DNA from: Earliella scabrosa
Lineage: Eukaryota > Basidiomycota > Agaricomycetes > Polyporales > Polyporaceae
Assembly: GCA_022605405.1 (NCBI GenBank)
Contig: JABYQQ010000001.1
Span: 1,426,001 to 1,490,000 of the forward strand
Length of the DNA stretch: 64,000 bases
Reading direction: 5' to 3'
The notes beneath the pieces were generated by a model. That model did not search any database and was not told the origin of the DNA. It saw nothing but the letters and a program-made list of their open reading frames with translations. Positions 53,136 through 64,000 of this stretch are shown piece by piece (the stretch's first letter is position 1; every line of letters begins with the position of its first letter). The position numbers and the translations under genes were made by a program.

Positions 53136-54442
53136 ATGTCACTCGCATCGTGGCCAAGTCGGGCCCGCTTTCGAGGCGGCCCAACCGGGTCGTTTACAAT
53201 GACTTTCCATGGGTGGGGAACACAGCTGCCAGTGGGCCATATCTCAGAGTACCCTATCCCTAATACCCTCGACTCTCCCTACTCGCAACCACCTCGTCAG
53301 ATCCGGCGATACTGGCGCCCCACAGATCGACGCACTACCGACGATTCCCGCGCGTTGAGACGGAACTACTACGATAGTGGCCTTCCGGACCGTGAAACTC
53401 AGCGGCTGAAACGCCAAAACAGGATATTCAAGATCAATACTCTCGACCCCACGAGGCTCTCCACCTCCGACTACATCGATCTGACTGGTTTGCGGGTCAC
53501 TGGTGCAGTTAGCATCCGTGATGGGCTTTCACCGCACCTGCATATGGGCAAGGATATCAGGACATGGCATCTCCGGCACGCTCTTGTAACGACCCTTGTC
53601 AAGGCACCCATTGATGGCCACCTCGGTGGATTCCTCCATTACCACCACATGGGCATCCCGCCCCTTGCAGGGGAACTTCGTTTCCGCGTCACGAATTCCG
53701 AGAACCCCTATTCCTTCGCCCTCGGGATCGACTACACCCCCACCGGACAGAGCCTTCCATGGTCCCTACCACTGCTTACACTCGAATCTGCTCAATACAT
53801 GGCCGTGCTGCGCGATCTCCTTTTACGAGACAGATTGGTCTCCCAAGATACCCTCGATCTGGCCCGCACACATTCTGCCAAGAGGGCGAATCAAGGAGAG
53901 TCAAACCGTATCACACGCATGCTGTACTCCTTCGGACAGCCCTTTATTCTCCGTGGCGTCTCGCTACGAGCAGACTTTCAAATTGTCGGCCCGCGTCATG
54001 TTGATCACGTTTTCTTGACTTATTTCTGCTCGGTCTGGCAAGGCGGCAGGTGGTGTAACCCCTTCACCGGTGAGTCTGCACCACGTTGCGAGGGATTTTC
54101 CACTAACACCTAGTGCTCGTGCTCGATAATAGGAGCTGCGATTTGCGCGTTCGAGCGCTCCTCTCTGCCCATACACGACGGGAACCGAGTCGCCCTGATT
54201 CGCGTCCTGCGCTTCCTCGAGTCGGACCCGATCCGCCCAGACCCGGACTACACCGGCCCAGAGTATCCCCCCGAATTGATCCCTCGGGAAGGTCAACACT
54301 TGTTGCATTTGAGACACCGGCGTATCGAGCCCTGGGCAGAGGACGTAGACACGGTCTGGCGTCGAGGGCGAAGGAACCCAGCCCAGGGGCTGAGTACACT
54401 CTTTGAGAACGACAGGGTGTATGGGCCTTACGAGCATGGTTG
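53136..54442 (+). CDS. Hypothetical protein, 414 residues
   Basis: Two exons (53136-54069 and 54132-54442) sum to 1245 nt. The start ATG gives MSLASWPSRARFRGGPTGSF. The body has a mixed alpha/beta look with many Arg, His and Tyr residues and few Lys: RNYYDSGLPDRETQRLKRQN, KDIRTWHLRHALVTTLVK, GHLGGFLHYHHMGIPPLAGE and LRFRVTNSENPYSFALGIDY. A RVALIRVLRFLES segment and a charged tail ending NDRVYGPYEHG close it. Lineage-restricted proteins with a similar layout are common in agaricomycetes, but no domain can be named. Confidence 0.7.
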
Positions 54443-55147
54443 ACATTGCCAAGGAACTTGCGTCTACATGTTTGTCGGTGAGGGGCTCCCTGCTACTCCA
54501 TTCACGTTACTCATTCACTGCAGGGGTGGATCAGCTGGAACCATTGGCATTTGGCAGGGGTGGTACGCGCAGCTGAACGTCGTCGAGAAGGCAACACATG
54601 TACACTGAATGTTCTGTCACCACCCCTAGGGTATACTGTAGTGCAGGATCGCGATTGAGCTCCTTAAGACTCGTCTTTGAGGAATGTTGGCGTCGAACAG
54701 TCCTCCGCGAGACCAAACGGGACGGTAGTACGGCCTGCGGTGGATGCACAGTATGTGCGAGACCAGCTCGCTCAGTTATGACTGGAGTAAGTATTGACAG
54801 CATGAGAATACGAGTCACTCGCCCAACATCGGAATGCAATACAAAGCGGGGCATGAACGTTACCAATCGCACTTGCGATCAGATAGCGTCACGAAAATGC
54901 AACAATTCGACCAAGCGCGGAGGAACGCACCTTCGCGAATCGGTTTTGACCGTCGCGGCCACACTAATTCCTAGCAAACGCAGTGGAAGTGCCTGCCCAC
55001 GGCGCGTGGCGGCTCCGTGTGCAGCATTCATGAGGACTCGAGAATTCGGTGTTACATGGAATATGGAACATACATCGTGGTCTCCGATGACGATTCGCGT
55101 GAGAGTAATGCGATGACTGCGAAATCATGATACACTCCGAGGTGCCG
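54443..55147. other. Intergenic region between convergent genes
   Basis: The 705 bp between two convergent stops hold an ATG-initiated 172-codon frame (54598-55116) without introns or domain signals. I treat it as chance. Confidence 0.4.
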
Positions 55148-55874
55148 TCACTTGAGTTTGGCGAAGAACGAATCGATTACATCGCTGCTCTTCTTCAGGG
55201 TTTCCCACTGTCATGGCAGGTCAGCGGACATGTAACCGTGCTGCGGTAGCACGCACCTGCTCTTGGTTCAGGGAAATGCCCTTCTTCCCGGGCTTGAGAT
55301 CACTCTCATCGCCATAGAACTCGCGTATGTCGAGATATTTGCCGCCTTCACGCCCATCCGTGAGGTACCCTGGAGGGGTTGGAGTTGTAAGGCAATAACG
55401 CACCTTTGAATGTATTGACCGTCGCTCGCCGTTTCTTGCCCAAGTCCACGTATCGCTCTCCGCGGTCGTTCACTCCCACATGGACATCACCTGTGTCCTC
55501 GGCTTCGTCTTCATCTGGAGTAGGTGCTTTGGGTTTCTTGATGGACTGAGACGCGTTTGGCGATGGTCAGCGGCTGCGCTCGAGAGCCTCACGAGCTACC
55601 TACAGGTTGTTTCACAGCCTTTGCCTTCTTTGCTGGTTTCCGAACCGGAGCCTCTTCTTCGCTTTCTTCATCCGTAGTGGTTTCCTTCTGTGTTGGAAGT
55701 ACGATCTCGCCTCAATGATGCAGCCATGTTGTAGGGGTAGCTAAAACATACCTTAGCCTTCTTGCCTGTCCGACGCGCTGTCTGAAGGGGTCGTTCCGGC
55801 GAGCTGAGTGCTGCGTTCTTGGAGCCGTCGTCCTCCTCATCACTGGATGATATCGCCTGCTTGCGCTTAGCCAT
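55148..55874 (-). CDS. SUB1: Transcriptional coactivator PC4/Sub1
   Basis: Five exons (55752-55874, 55604-55687, 55404-55545, 55257-55345, 55148-55207) sum to 498 nt, giving 165 residues starting MAKRKQAISSSDEEDDGSKN. The N-terminal half is the usual disordered Ser/acidic and Lys-rich region with putative kinase sites. The PC4 domain is complete: ERYVDLGKKRRATVNTFKG; GKYLDIREFYGDESDLKPGK; KGISLNQEQWETLKKSSDVI; and SFFAKLK. PC4/Sub1 binds single-stranded and melted promoter DNA and aids RNA polymerase II initiation and genome stability. An alternative acceptor in intron 3 would add a short insert (YLTDGRE) before GGKYLDI; the family alignment favours the shorter form. The gene is divergent from the HECT ligase gene. 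Confidence 0.93.
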
Positions 55875-56193
55875 GGTGTATGGATGATGCTGGTTGGCTT
55901 CACGCGCCGGGGAGCAGAGGAGACGCGATGAGACGCGTCGGGAACGCGTCCGGCGAATTCGTAAGAGGGAATTATAGTCGTGGGACTCGATCAGTGTTAT
56001 GTGTTGTATGCGTGGGAATATTCGTCATAATTGGCGGAGGAGGAGGCGTAAGCGGCCTCCCCGAGCTCTCTACCCTCCCGCCACCGCTCCGTGCAGCCCA
56101 CTCTCCATTTCACCCCTCTTCCTCTGTCCTTAGCCTTACGGGAAGACAGAGAAAAGCCAACGCCACACATCCTCGACATTGTCCTCGCTGGCG
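55875..56193. promoter_or_regulatory. Divergent promoter region, SUB1 and HECT ligase genes
   Basis: The two ATGs face away from each other across 319 bp, so both promoters share this stretch. It includes a pyrimidine-rich half (56060-56135) near the ligase start, typical of fungal 5' UTRs. No TATA box was seen. Confidence 0.55.
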
Positions 56194-59100
56194 ATGAGGA
56201 TCTTGCACAAATCGAAGCGAGCGGTAGCTCCGGTATGTCATTTTCCAGCAGCCAAGACGCGTCCCAACCGGACTAATCCCCTTCGGCGACACAGCTGCCC
56301 CAGGTAGCGGAGCTCATCACCAAACTCATGGATACACCCAACGACGACTTGCACGAAGTCCTGTCCCAGATCGAGTCGTGGAAATGGCCTCGGTCGGATC
56401 TGAACGCATGGATCAAGGTCCTCAACAAGTTCGACGCGATTCTCGAGGAGGCGATTCGCGACTACGACATCGACAACCTCCAAGTGAACGTGTTCACCCC
56501 CCTCACGAAGAAGACTGTCTGCGAAATCCTCCGTTTTGAGCGTTTGCTGTTGGAGAATTCGACGAACAGGAAAACGTTCAACTCTTACGACGTGCGTATG
56601 CCACTTGGTGCTTGCGAGTCTTTCGCTGACCAACCATGCATATGCAGCGACTGAACAGTCTCATGTTCTCTTCTGATCTCGACGTGCTCGTTCTCGCGCT
56701 CAATCTCCTATTACGCCCCGCACAGCAGTACTCTTCGCAGCCCGCAGTGTCGCACGCGCTCAGCATTTCGACCCCTCGTCTCACGTCCCTCGCGAAACGA
56801 TGGCCAAATCTTCGCGACTACGACATCAACCTCGTTGACCTGGTCACAGACAAGGGGAGCGGTCAGGTGGAGGCCCTTCCAACGGAGGCAAGGGAGGTGA
56901 ACTTCGTGTTCTATCGTCAAACCCCATCAACCGCGGCAGGAAAGGAAAAGGAGAAGGCGGTGGAAGGTGATGTGTTCGATTCGACTGCTCAGACCCCTCG
57001 TAAGCCTGCCTCAACTGCTGGCACCTCTACGAACGCGTCAACATCTTCCGGCGCCGTCACCATCCACATCGACAGCAAGACGATCGAGTCGAAGCCCGCA
57101 ATGGATGTTCTCGCCGACACCATCGAAGCGTACAACGTACCTGACAGCGAGAAGTTTGAGCTCTTGATGCGCATACGGGGTGCACAAGCGTTGACCACTA
57201 TTCATGCTACCGACCGCGAGAAACTCGTAGTCGTGCGCCTGCTTGCCACCGCCATCTTTGGACACACGCACTCCGACTCTCAGGCGCAATCATCTCTCTT
57301 CATGTATGAGCCTGATCTCATCACCCATATCGCTGAGCTTTTGCAGCTCGACCGTGGTGTCGACATCCAAGTGCAAACTGCTGCTATCGCTGCGCTTGAC
57401 GCAATGTCGCGCTACAGGTCCAAGATCCAGGATGTCCTCACTGCCGTGAACGCCGGAGTCAACCACGGCATTCTTATGGCTCTGCTCAGGAAGACCGTTT
57501 CTGAAGTCGCTCAGCCTACGTCGACCCTACCGCAGGCGTTCGTTGAAGCGCTCTTCTCCTTCATCACATTCCTCGCCACGCATGCGTCTGGTGGTAACAT
57601 GATTGTGGGTGCTGGGCTCGTGCCTGTGCTCATCCAGGCGATCGAGAACAGACTACCGAATCGTCTGTATCTTGTCTCGAAGACCATGCAGTTGCTCGAC
57701 AACGTTCTGTACGGTTACACTAATGCATTCACGCTGTTCTGCAATGCGAAGGGCGTTGAGATTCTCGTTGACCGTATTGAGGTGCGTCGTCTTCTCCTGC
57801 CCGTCTGTGGGATTGAACTTATAATGCGTACTAGTACGAAGTCGACCTCGACATTGAGGAGTATGTCAACGACGGCACACCCAATGACGTCGTAGCGCCT
57901 TACGGTGCGTTACTCCCTTGGACCATATCTGTATCAGTGCTGATGCTCGTCAACTACAGGCAAGCTCTCGGTGGCTCGTACGGCCGTGCTGAAGCATACT
58001 CTTCGTTCCGTACATCGCATGATGCAATCCTCCGGGACCGCCGAAGGCCTCCGAGGGCTCCTCGATTCTTCGCTGCTCAAGTCGGTCAAGAAGGTCATGC
58101 AGCATCGCGCCATCTTCGGGCCCAGTGCTCTCGCGTTGGGTAAGTTCGCGTTTACTTACTTAGGAAGCCACATCTAAATGTAGGTCCAGCGATCAACATC
58201 ATGGCGATCTTCGTACACAACGAACCGACGTGTCTGCCAGTCATTCAAGAGGCTGAGCTGCCGGAAGTCTTCTATAGTGTTATCGAGAAAGGTCTCGAGC
58301 CCGTCATCGAGGTCATTCAGTCAGTTCCCAACGCGATTGGCGCATTGTGCTTGAACCAGGCTGGCCAAGATCAGCTCAACGCTCGTCCCAACACCATTCC
58401 TAGCCTCTTCGCGATCTTCATTTCCGAGGACCACCAGCGTGTCCTACAAGAGAAAGAGAACGCGGTCTTGATCGGGACTTCGATCGAGGAGCTCATTCGT
58501 CATCATCCAAGCCTCAAGGACAAGGTATTTGGCGCGATCAAGACGACCATGAGCAAGATCGAGGAGCTCGGGAACTCGTATACGGTCCCGGACGACATCA
58601 AGCACTGGTACAAGTTGCAACCACAGACGCCCGCGCCTACCGCAGCACCCAGTGCAAGTGGTGACGCCGACGTGGCCATGGAAGTCGACCAGCCTAGTAC
58701 CAGTGAGCGAACTGTCCAGACAACGCCCCAGCCAGCCGTCGAGCAGTCAACCGTGAAGGACGACTTCTTTGGCCGATTGCACGATAACATCGTCATCTCC
58801 TACATTGATGTCTTCGGCAAGGTATGGATGATGGTTTCACCTGCATAAATGTTGTATGGACGCTCATGCTCCCCATACTCTTCTAGTTCCTCGAAGGCTT
58901 CTTCCAACATGTACCTCATTGTCGAGACTTTGTCGCTGATCCGGAAGGCTTGGATCGTCTATCCAAGCTGACTTCTCTGCCTTGTCTCCCATACGACTTC
59001 GCAAATAGCGTTGCTTCGGACTCTCTCGTCCAGGTCATCCGTACAATGGCTGAAGCTGCGACCAACGAGACCCTCACATTCCTCGTGAAGCTGGTTCAAG

Positions 59101-62100
59101 AGTCGCTTGAGGAATGCAAGGACTTTTGGAGCACGATGGAAGAACAGCCGAAGCTGCTCGATCTAGTCGAGTTCAGCGGTAAGCTTGCTAAGTTCATGTC
59201 GTTGTGGATCCGACGGGACTGATGTCTTTCTGTAGCTGGCGAGGAGGAGGAGAAGGCTAACGAGCGGTTCCGCAAGTTGATCACCTTGTATACACGCACA
59301 TCTTTGCTGTCGGACATCTACGCGACCGCTGGCTACTCCCATGGCCGTGCGGCCCAGACTCTGCTTCAGTCGCTCCTCGGTCGGAATCCGTCTGCTTTAC
59401 CTGATCTTGGCACTCTCCACCGCGTCTGCGTATGGGAGAACATAGTGCTCAAGGCTGCGCTGTCCTCCCGGGGCATCGATACGTCGACCTCCCAAGATCT
59501 GTTCACGAGTCTTCTTACGGCTACGGCTGCGCAGGAGTCGCAGGCCGCGACCCCGGTCGGCGAACGCGCTCCAGATGCTCCTTCTGGGACAGCTGCCAAC
59601 GGCGCTACGCCTGGCGAGGCGTCATCGAGTACACCGTCGGCAGTGACGAAGAAGGAAGAGCAGCCTCGGGACAAGAACGCGAAGGGCGTCAAGCACGTCG
59701 TTAACCAGATTCCGTCTTCTCTTGGACCGTTCTTCCAATGTACGTTTCGTGTGATGTCACGATGAGCTCGACTGTAACGCTAATCCCGTTCCAGCCATTG
59801 TCCGCTTGTTCCAGACGCGTCGCAGCACCGACACGTCTCAGAAGCAGAAGATCAAGGAAGCCGCGGTCATTCTTGCGGACATTCTTGTGCACCACCTCGA
59901 GCAGAAGCCTTTTAGTAAGCAACCGCTCCCCCGTTACCGAGTCTGTATCAGGTGTTTGACGCTTTGAGATCACAGCCGACAAGCTATCTCTCTTCTCATA
60001 TTACACTGCGATGTTGAACGCTACTACTACCCTCCTCGTGGATGGTGAGTTGGCCCGTTCAGCAACCGTGAATTCTGCTACTGACTCTTGTGGTCACGAA
60101 CATCAGAGCGACCGTCGCAGAAGACCCTCCACACGATGCTGCTCGTGGCGTTCAACCGTGTCGGTGGACTCGACGCCCTTTTCGGTCTCTGCTGGGAGTT
60201 CGTCAATGTCATCGACATGATCTCCCAGGTCAACGCCGACGATCGGTCGGAAGTGACCAAGCAGGAACTCAGCCACGCCTTCAGCGGTTTGAAGGTCGCT
60301 CTCGGCCTCCTGCAGCCCATCGTGTCCTCGCGCCCCCTCTTCGACTCCACGCAGACACCTCTGGCAATCACCACTGACAAGAAGGACACCGAGGCCGACT
60401 ACTTCGAGCCCCATAACTTCTTGGTACGGATGCGGCATGCTGTCCTCCCGCTCATTCGATCCATATGGGAAGCCGGTTGGCTGGCTTCCGCCCCAATCGG
60501 TGTCAGCAAGCTCACCGTCCACATCGTCATGGAGCTCTTGAATGCCGAGAACGAGGAGGTGAAGGACGTGCAGACATCTGCGTCAATCCTTGGTCCCGGT
60601 GGCATCGGTATCCCTCGCATGCCCCCCATCGCTGGCCCAGACGAGAACCGGATCCGTCAGCTCATGGACATGGGTTTCCCGCGTTCTGCTGCTGAGCGCG
60701 CGCTCGTGCGGACACGCAACAACGTGAACGCTGCGACAGAGCTTCTCCTCGCCCAGCCTTATCCATTCCCTCCGGACCCTGACCCTCCCGCTGCTGAGGC
60801 TCAGCCTGCTGCTGCGGATGGCGAGGCTCCTGCTCCTGCCGAGGAGCAGGCAGAAGGCGACGCCACTCAACCTGCATCAGAGGGAACCTCGAGCAACTCC
60901 GAGAACGAGGCTGCGGCTGAGCCTAACACTGAAGAATTGTCCCCTACGCCTCCGGGCAAGACCGCTGAGGAGTGGGTCAAGGAGTTGAACGTCGCCCGCG
61001 ATCCGCTAAAGGAGGACATCGGCCGTCGTGTCCTTGCACTCGTTGACGAGCATCCCTCGCTAGTCTTCGATGTGCAGAAAGTCTTCGTTGGACCCACAGG
61101 CGATTACCGAACGCAGGCAGTTAAGTCGCTCATCGACGACATTCAGACGTTCTCGCCTTCAGCGTACGATGTGCAAGAGCAGCCGCTCTCGGTCAGGTGT
61201 CATCTCCTCGCTCTCGTGCTCGGCGAGCCTTCGTCTCCGGCTGCGCAGATGCCGGACAAGGAAGCGGAGAACCTCATGAACGTCCTCTTGTCTCTGCTCT
61301 TGTCGAATCCCGGGGAGAACGAGCATCCCACCATCCCGAAGTGGCTGTCCGCGCAGCTCCTAGTTGTCGAGTCTCTTCTCGTCATGGGCGACTCCCCGCG
61401 CTCAATCACGTTGCCAAAGGAGAACGAGCCTATCGTTCGCGAAGCGATCGCTCAAGGCCCCCGATACGCTGACGCGCGGAACACTTTGTTCGACTTCTGC
61501 ATGCGCTTGCTCGCCGTCCCTACCCTCCCTAAGGACGAGCTCATATCCGTCCTCAGGTTGATCGTGTTGCTGACTCGCGATCCCGCCATCGCGGACTCGT
61601 TCGTGAAGCGCAACGGAGTCGGGTCACTGTTCCAATACCTGCGAGTCTCATCAGGCACCCAGAGCGGGAGCGGTATTCAGTCCTACATCGCGATCATCGT
61701 GCGCCACGTCGTCGAGAACCAGTCGACGTTGCAGAGTGTGATGCGCCAAGAGGTCAAGCGGTTCTTCGCTCATCCTCGTACGCGCATGGTGGATATCGGC
61801 ACGTTCGTCTCTGGCTGTAACTCCACCGCGCTGCGCGACCCGGAGGCTTTCGTGAAGGTGACGGAGGAGCTCTGTCAACTCTCGCAGCCCTATGGGTCTA
61901 TGAAGACCATCAGCCTCAGGCCCGATACGTCGACCGCCGCGCCGGCAGCATCGACCGACAGCAAAGACAAGAGCAACGAGATGCAGGTTGATGAGCCGCC
62001 AGTCGCAGCACCTTCTGGTGCACCTGCGGAGTCTACAGAGGCTCTCATTCACTATCTCCTCGGTGAGCTCATCAGGACGGTCAAGACCGACATCTTCCCC

Positions 62101-64000
62101 GAGAGCGCCAGCAATACATCAACCACCGAAGCAGCGAAGTCACCGGACCTTCCGCCATCCACCAGCGAGCTTACAGCGGAGACCACCCAGCCCACATCGG
62201 ACCCCAAGCCACCCCAAGATCCTGTGGACTACACGTACCCCTGTTTCATCATGCAAGTCCTCACTGAACTGCTCTTCTCGTACGAGTCCTGCAAGATTGC
62301 GTTCCTTTCATACACGCCGAAGAAACGCAACCAGACGCCTGCGAAAGATAGCGGCCTCAAGCATCGCACTGCTGCCATCCAGTTCCTCCTCTCGGATCTC
62401 ATGACGTTCGGAACGATTAACCCTCAACCACCGTCAACAGCGCGCAAGCAAATCACGCTCTGCAACTGGGCGATGTCGGTCATCGTTGCTCTCTGCGTCG
62501 ACACAAGCTCCAGTCAGGACATCAAGGATGTGCCCACGGACCTCATCTCTGTTCGCAAGTTCGTGCTGGAGGCGATCAGTCGCGCCCTCAAGGACCTTCC
62601 TTCCGCGGACAACCCAGAGACGCGCTATAGCCGCCTGCTCGCGCTTGCTGATTTGTGCCATCGCTTGTTGACCGTCCGCTTCAACGTCAACGGCAAGAAG
62701 GCGAACGATGACGTCCCGACTCACGTCGCCAAAGTCATGCTCGAGAAGAACTTTGTAGCGACTCTGACCAACGTTCTCTCCGAGGTTGATCTCAACTATC
62801 CGAACATCCGCAACGTGGTGTCCTCTGTGCTGCGTCCTCTCGAGCATCTGTATGTGACTCACCGTGGTTCTTCCTGTGTTCTGGTACTGATGAAATCCTT
62901 TCTTAGCACGAAGATCGCGATGAAGATGAGCCGAGTGTCCGACAAGAACAAAGAGCTGCTAGAGGAGAAAGCCGGTACTTCCGAGTCCGCTATGTCTGAG
63001 GATGACGATGACGAGGAAGATGAGACGGAGAACCCGGAGAACGAGGAAGCAAGTCACGTCTATCGCAATTCTTCCTTGGGACTGTACGTACACGCGTAAA
63101 TCCTGCTTTGCTGGTCCGTTGACGCTTACCGTGTCTCTGTTACAGGTTCGGCGGGGTAAGCTCAAAACTCTTGCCTGACTACGTTGATGCATCAAACACT
63201 GATTTCGCTCTAGGAAATGGAAGATGTACATTATGGGGACGAGGATGACATGGACGAGGAAGGTGAGGAAGACGAGGATGACGATGTTGAGATGGACTTC
63301 GGCGACGAGACGGGCAGCGAAGACACCTCTGCCACGGACGACGAAGACGCCGAGGAGGATCTGGAGGACGAGACTGGCGAATCGGAAGAAGGGTGGCAAG
63401 ATGAGGACGAAGAGGAGGAGGAGGACTTGGTGGAGAATGAAGGTGCGGCGGCAGAAGAAGATGCCGATGAGGAAGAAGAGGAGGAGGGCGAGGAAGTTAT
63501 GTGGCAGGTGAGTTTTGCGAGTCAATATCCGACGACGATCCTGATCTTATACCAACAGGATATTGCTGTCGGGGATGGCGGTGCTGATGACGCTGTCGAC
63601 GAGGCTGATGAGGAGGAAGACGCTGGAGGTTCGCTTGTATCCTCACCGCGCACAGATCACAGCACTAATTTTCGTTGATAGATATGCCGATCGCGCCTAT
63701 GGACATGGACGACGAGGCAGATGTCATCTCTGAAGGCGAAGAGTAGGTCGTTGGTGCATTACGTCATTACGGCACCGCTGACCTTTTGTCCAGGTTTGCA
63801 GACGAGCTTGGAATTGTGGATGAAGGTCACCCGGGACCTAGCCTGTTCGATCTCGCGGCTGGCTTTGCGAATGCTTTGGTCGGTGGCCCGCTGGCGGCAG
63901 CTGGTTTGGGCGGCGTTCCTGACGGACATTCGCTCGTGTGGACTGGTGCGGTCCGTTCGTCTCGTCGACGTGGCGCTGGTGTGTCCCCGTCAGTCTTCAT
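56194..64000 (+). CDS. TOM1: Tom1/HUWE1-type giant HECT ubiquitin ligase, 5' part
   Basis: The gene continues past the right edge. The start ATG at 56194 gives MRILHKSKRAVAPLPQVAEL, joined by an intron to the open exon at 56294. The armadillo-like N-terminal regions (DUF908/DUF913) are clear: NVFTPLTKKTVCEILRFERL, FLATHASGGNMIVGAGLVPV, YGYTNAFTLFCNAKGVEILV, NIMAIFVHNEPTCLPVI and SVPNAIGALCLNQAGQDQL. A UBA domain is at about 60640-60765 (RQLMDMGFPRSAAERALVRT, then NNVNAATELLLAQ). A long helical region follows, with an Asp/Glu-rich segment at 63225-63630. The HECT domain with its catalytic Cys should lie beyond the window. Yeast Tom1 ubiquitinates excess histones and ribosomal proteins and acts in mRNA export. 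At least ten small introns interrupt the visible part. Confidence 0.93.
63225..63640 (+). repeat. Asp/Glu-rich low-complexity coding stretch
   Basis: GAN-rich sequence encodes long acidic runs in the HECT ligase, interrupted by one intron near 63508-63558. Acidic tracts are known in Tom1/HUWE1 relatives and may bind basic clients such as histones; that role here is inferred. Confidence 0.8.

Noticed and set aside
54598..55116. 172-codon ATG frame between convergent genes
   Set aside because: Cys/Arg/Thr-rich random-looking product, no introns in an intron-rich genome, no recognisable domain.
1..64000. tRNA, rRNA and CRISPR features
   Set aside because: No cloverleaf, rRNA-like conserved block or spaced direct-repeat array was recognised on reading. 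CRISPR would not be expected in this organism. A tRNA scan would be needed to exclude small tRNA genes fully.

Overview
The window is nuclear DNA of a filamentous basidiomycete, most likely a wood-decay agaricomycete (Polyporales-like). The reasons are: many genes cut by short introns of about 45-70 nt with GTRNGT donors and CTNAC-type branch sites; tight spacing on both strands; and families typical of this group (FunK1 kinase, Con-6 repeats, an EF-hand plus ZZ-finger giant, a basidiomycete multi-TM family, and a Cys-motif protein of the kind linked to fungal transposases). Exon structures were read by hand. For most genes the summed exons give an exact multiple of three, which supports the models.

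Left part (1-13967): a partial Cys-motif protein runs off the left edge, followed by a Ser/Pro-rich coiled-coil protein and an LRR-like protein, all on the minus strand. Next come a tail-anchored WD40 protein (+), an unknown protein (-), two unknown plus-strand proteins (one with Asp-Arg repeats and membrane segments), a SUN-domain nuclear-envelope protein and a six-exon alpha-helical protein. A gene-poor block (13968-16249) holds a GC-rich degenerate tandem array, a 10-bp repeat and an AT-richer stretch.

Middle (16250-39539): a Con-6 protein, a small helical protein, a frame-broken short-chain dehydrogenase, a dysferlin-domain peroxin, a mitochondrial HAD-IIA (HDHD5/CECR5-type) protein, and an O-methyltransferase locus. 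In that locus a 2186-bp element with 26-bp terminal inverted repeats sits inside an intron of an otherwise intact reading frame, and a dead exon-1 copy lies upstream. A FunK1 kinase, a mitochondrial UbiB/ADCK1-type kinase (Mcp2/Cqd2-like), a multi-TM protein and a branched-chain aminotransferase follow.

Right part (40446-64000): a 1306-residue multidomain protein (helical N-terminal region, EF-hand, ZZ-like zinc finger, 21-bp-repeat coiled coil), an MFS monocarboxylate-type transporter, a 1.1-kb fold-back element with 201-bp arms, a Gyp5-like TBC Rab-GAP, an unknown protein, a Sub1/PC4 coactivator and, divergent from it, the 5' part of a giant Tom1/HUWE1-type HECT ubiquitin ligase whose catalytic end lies beyond the window.

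The genes do not form one pathway; most are housekeeping loci between fast-evolving basidiomycete families. The most unusual findings are the transposon-split but still readable O-methyltransferase, the fold-back element, the frame-broken dehydrogenase, and microexons that encode catalytic motifs.
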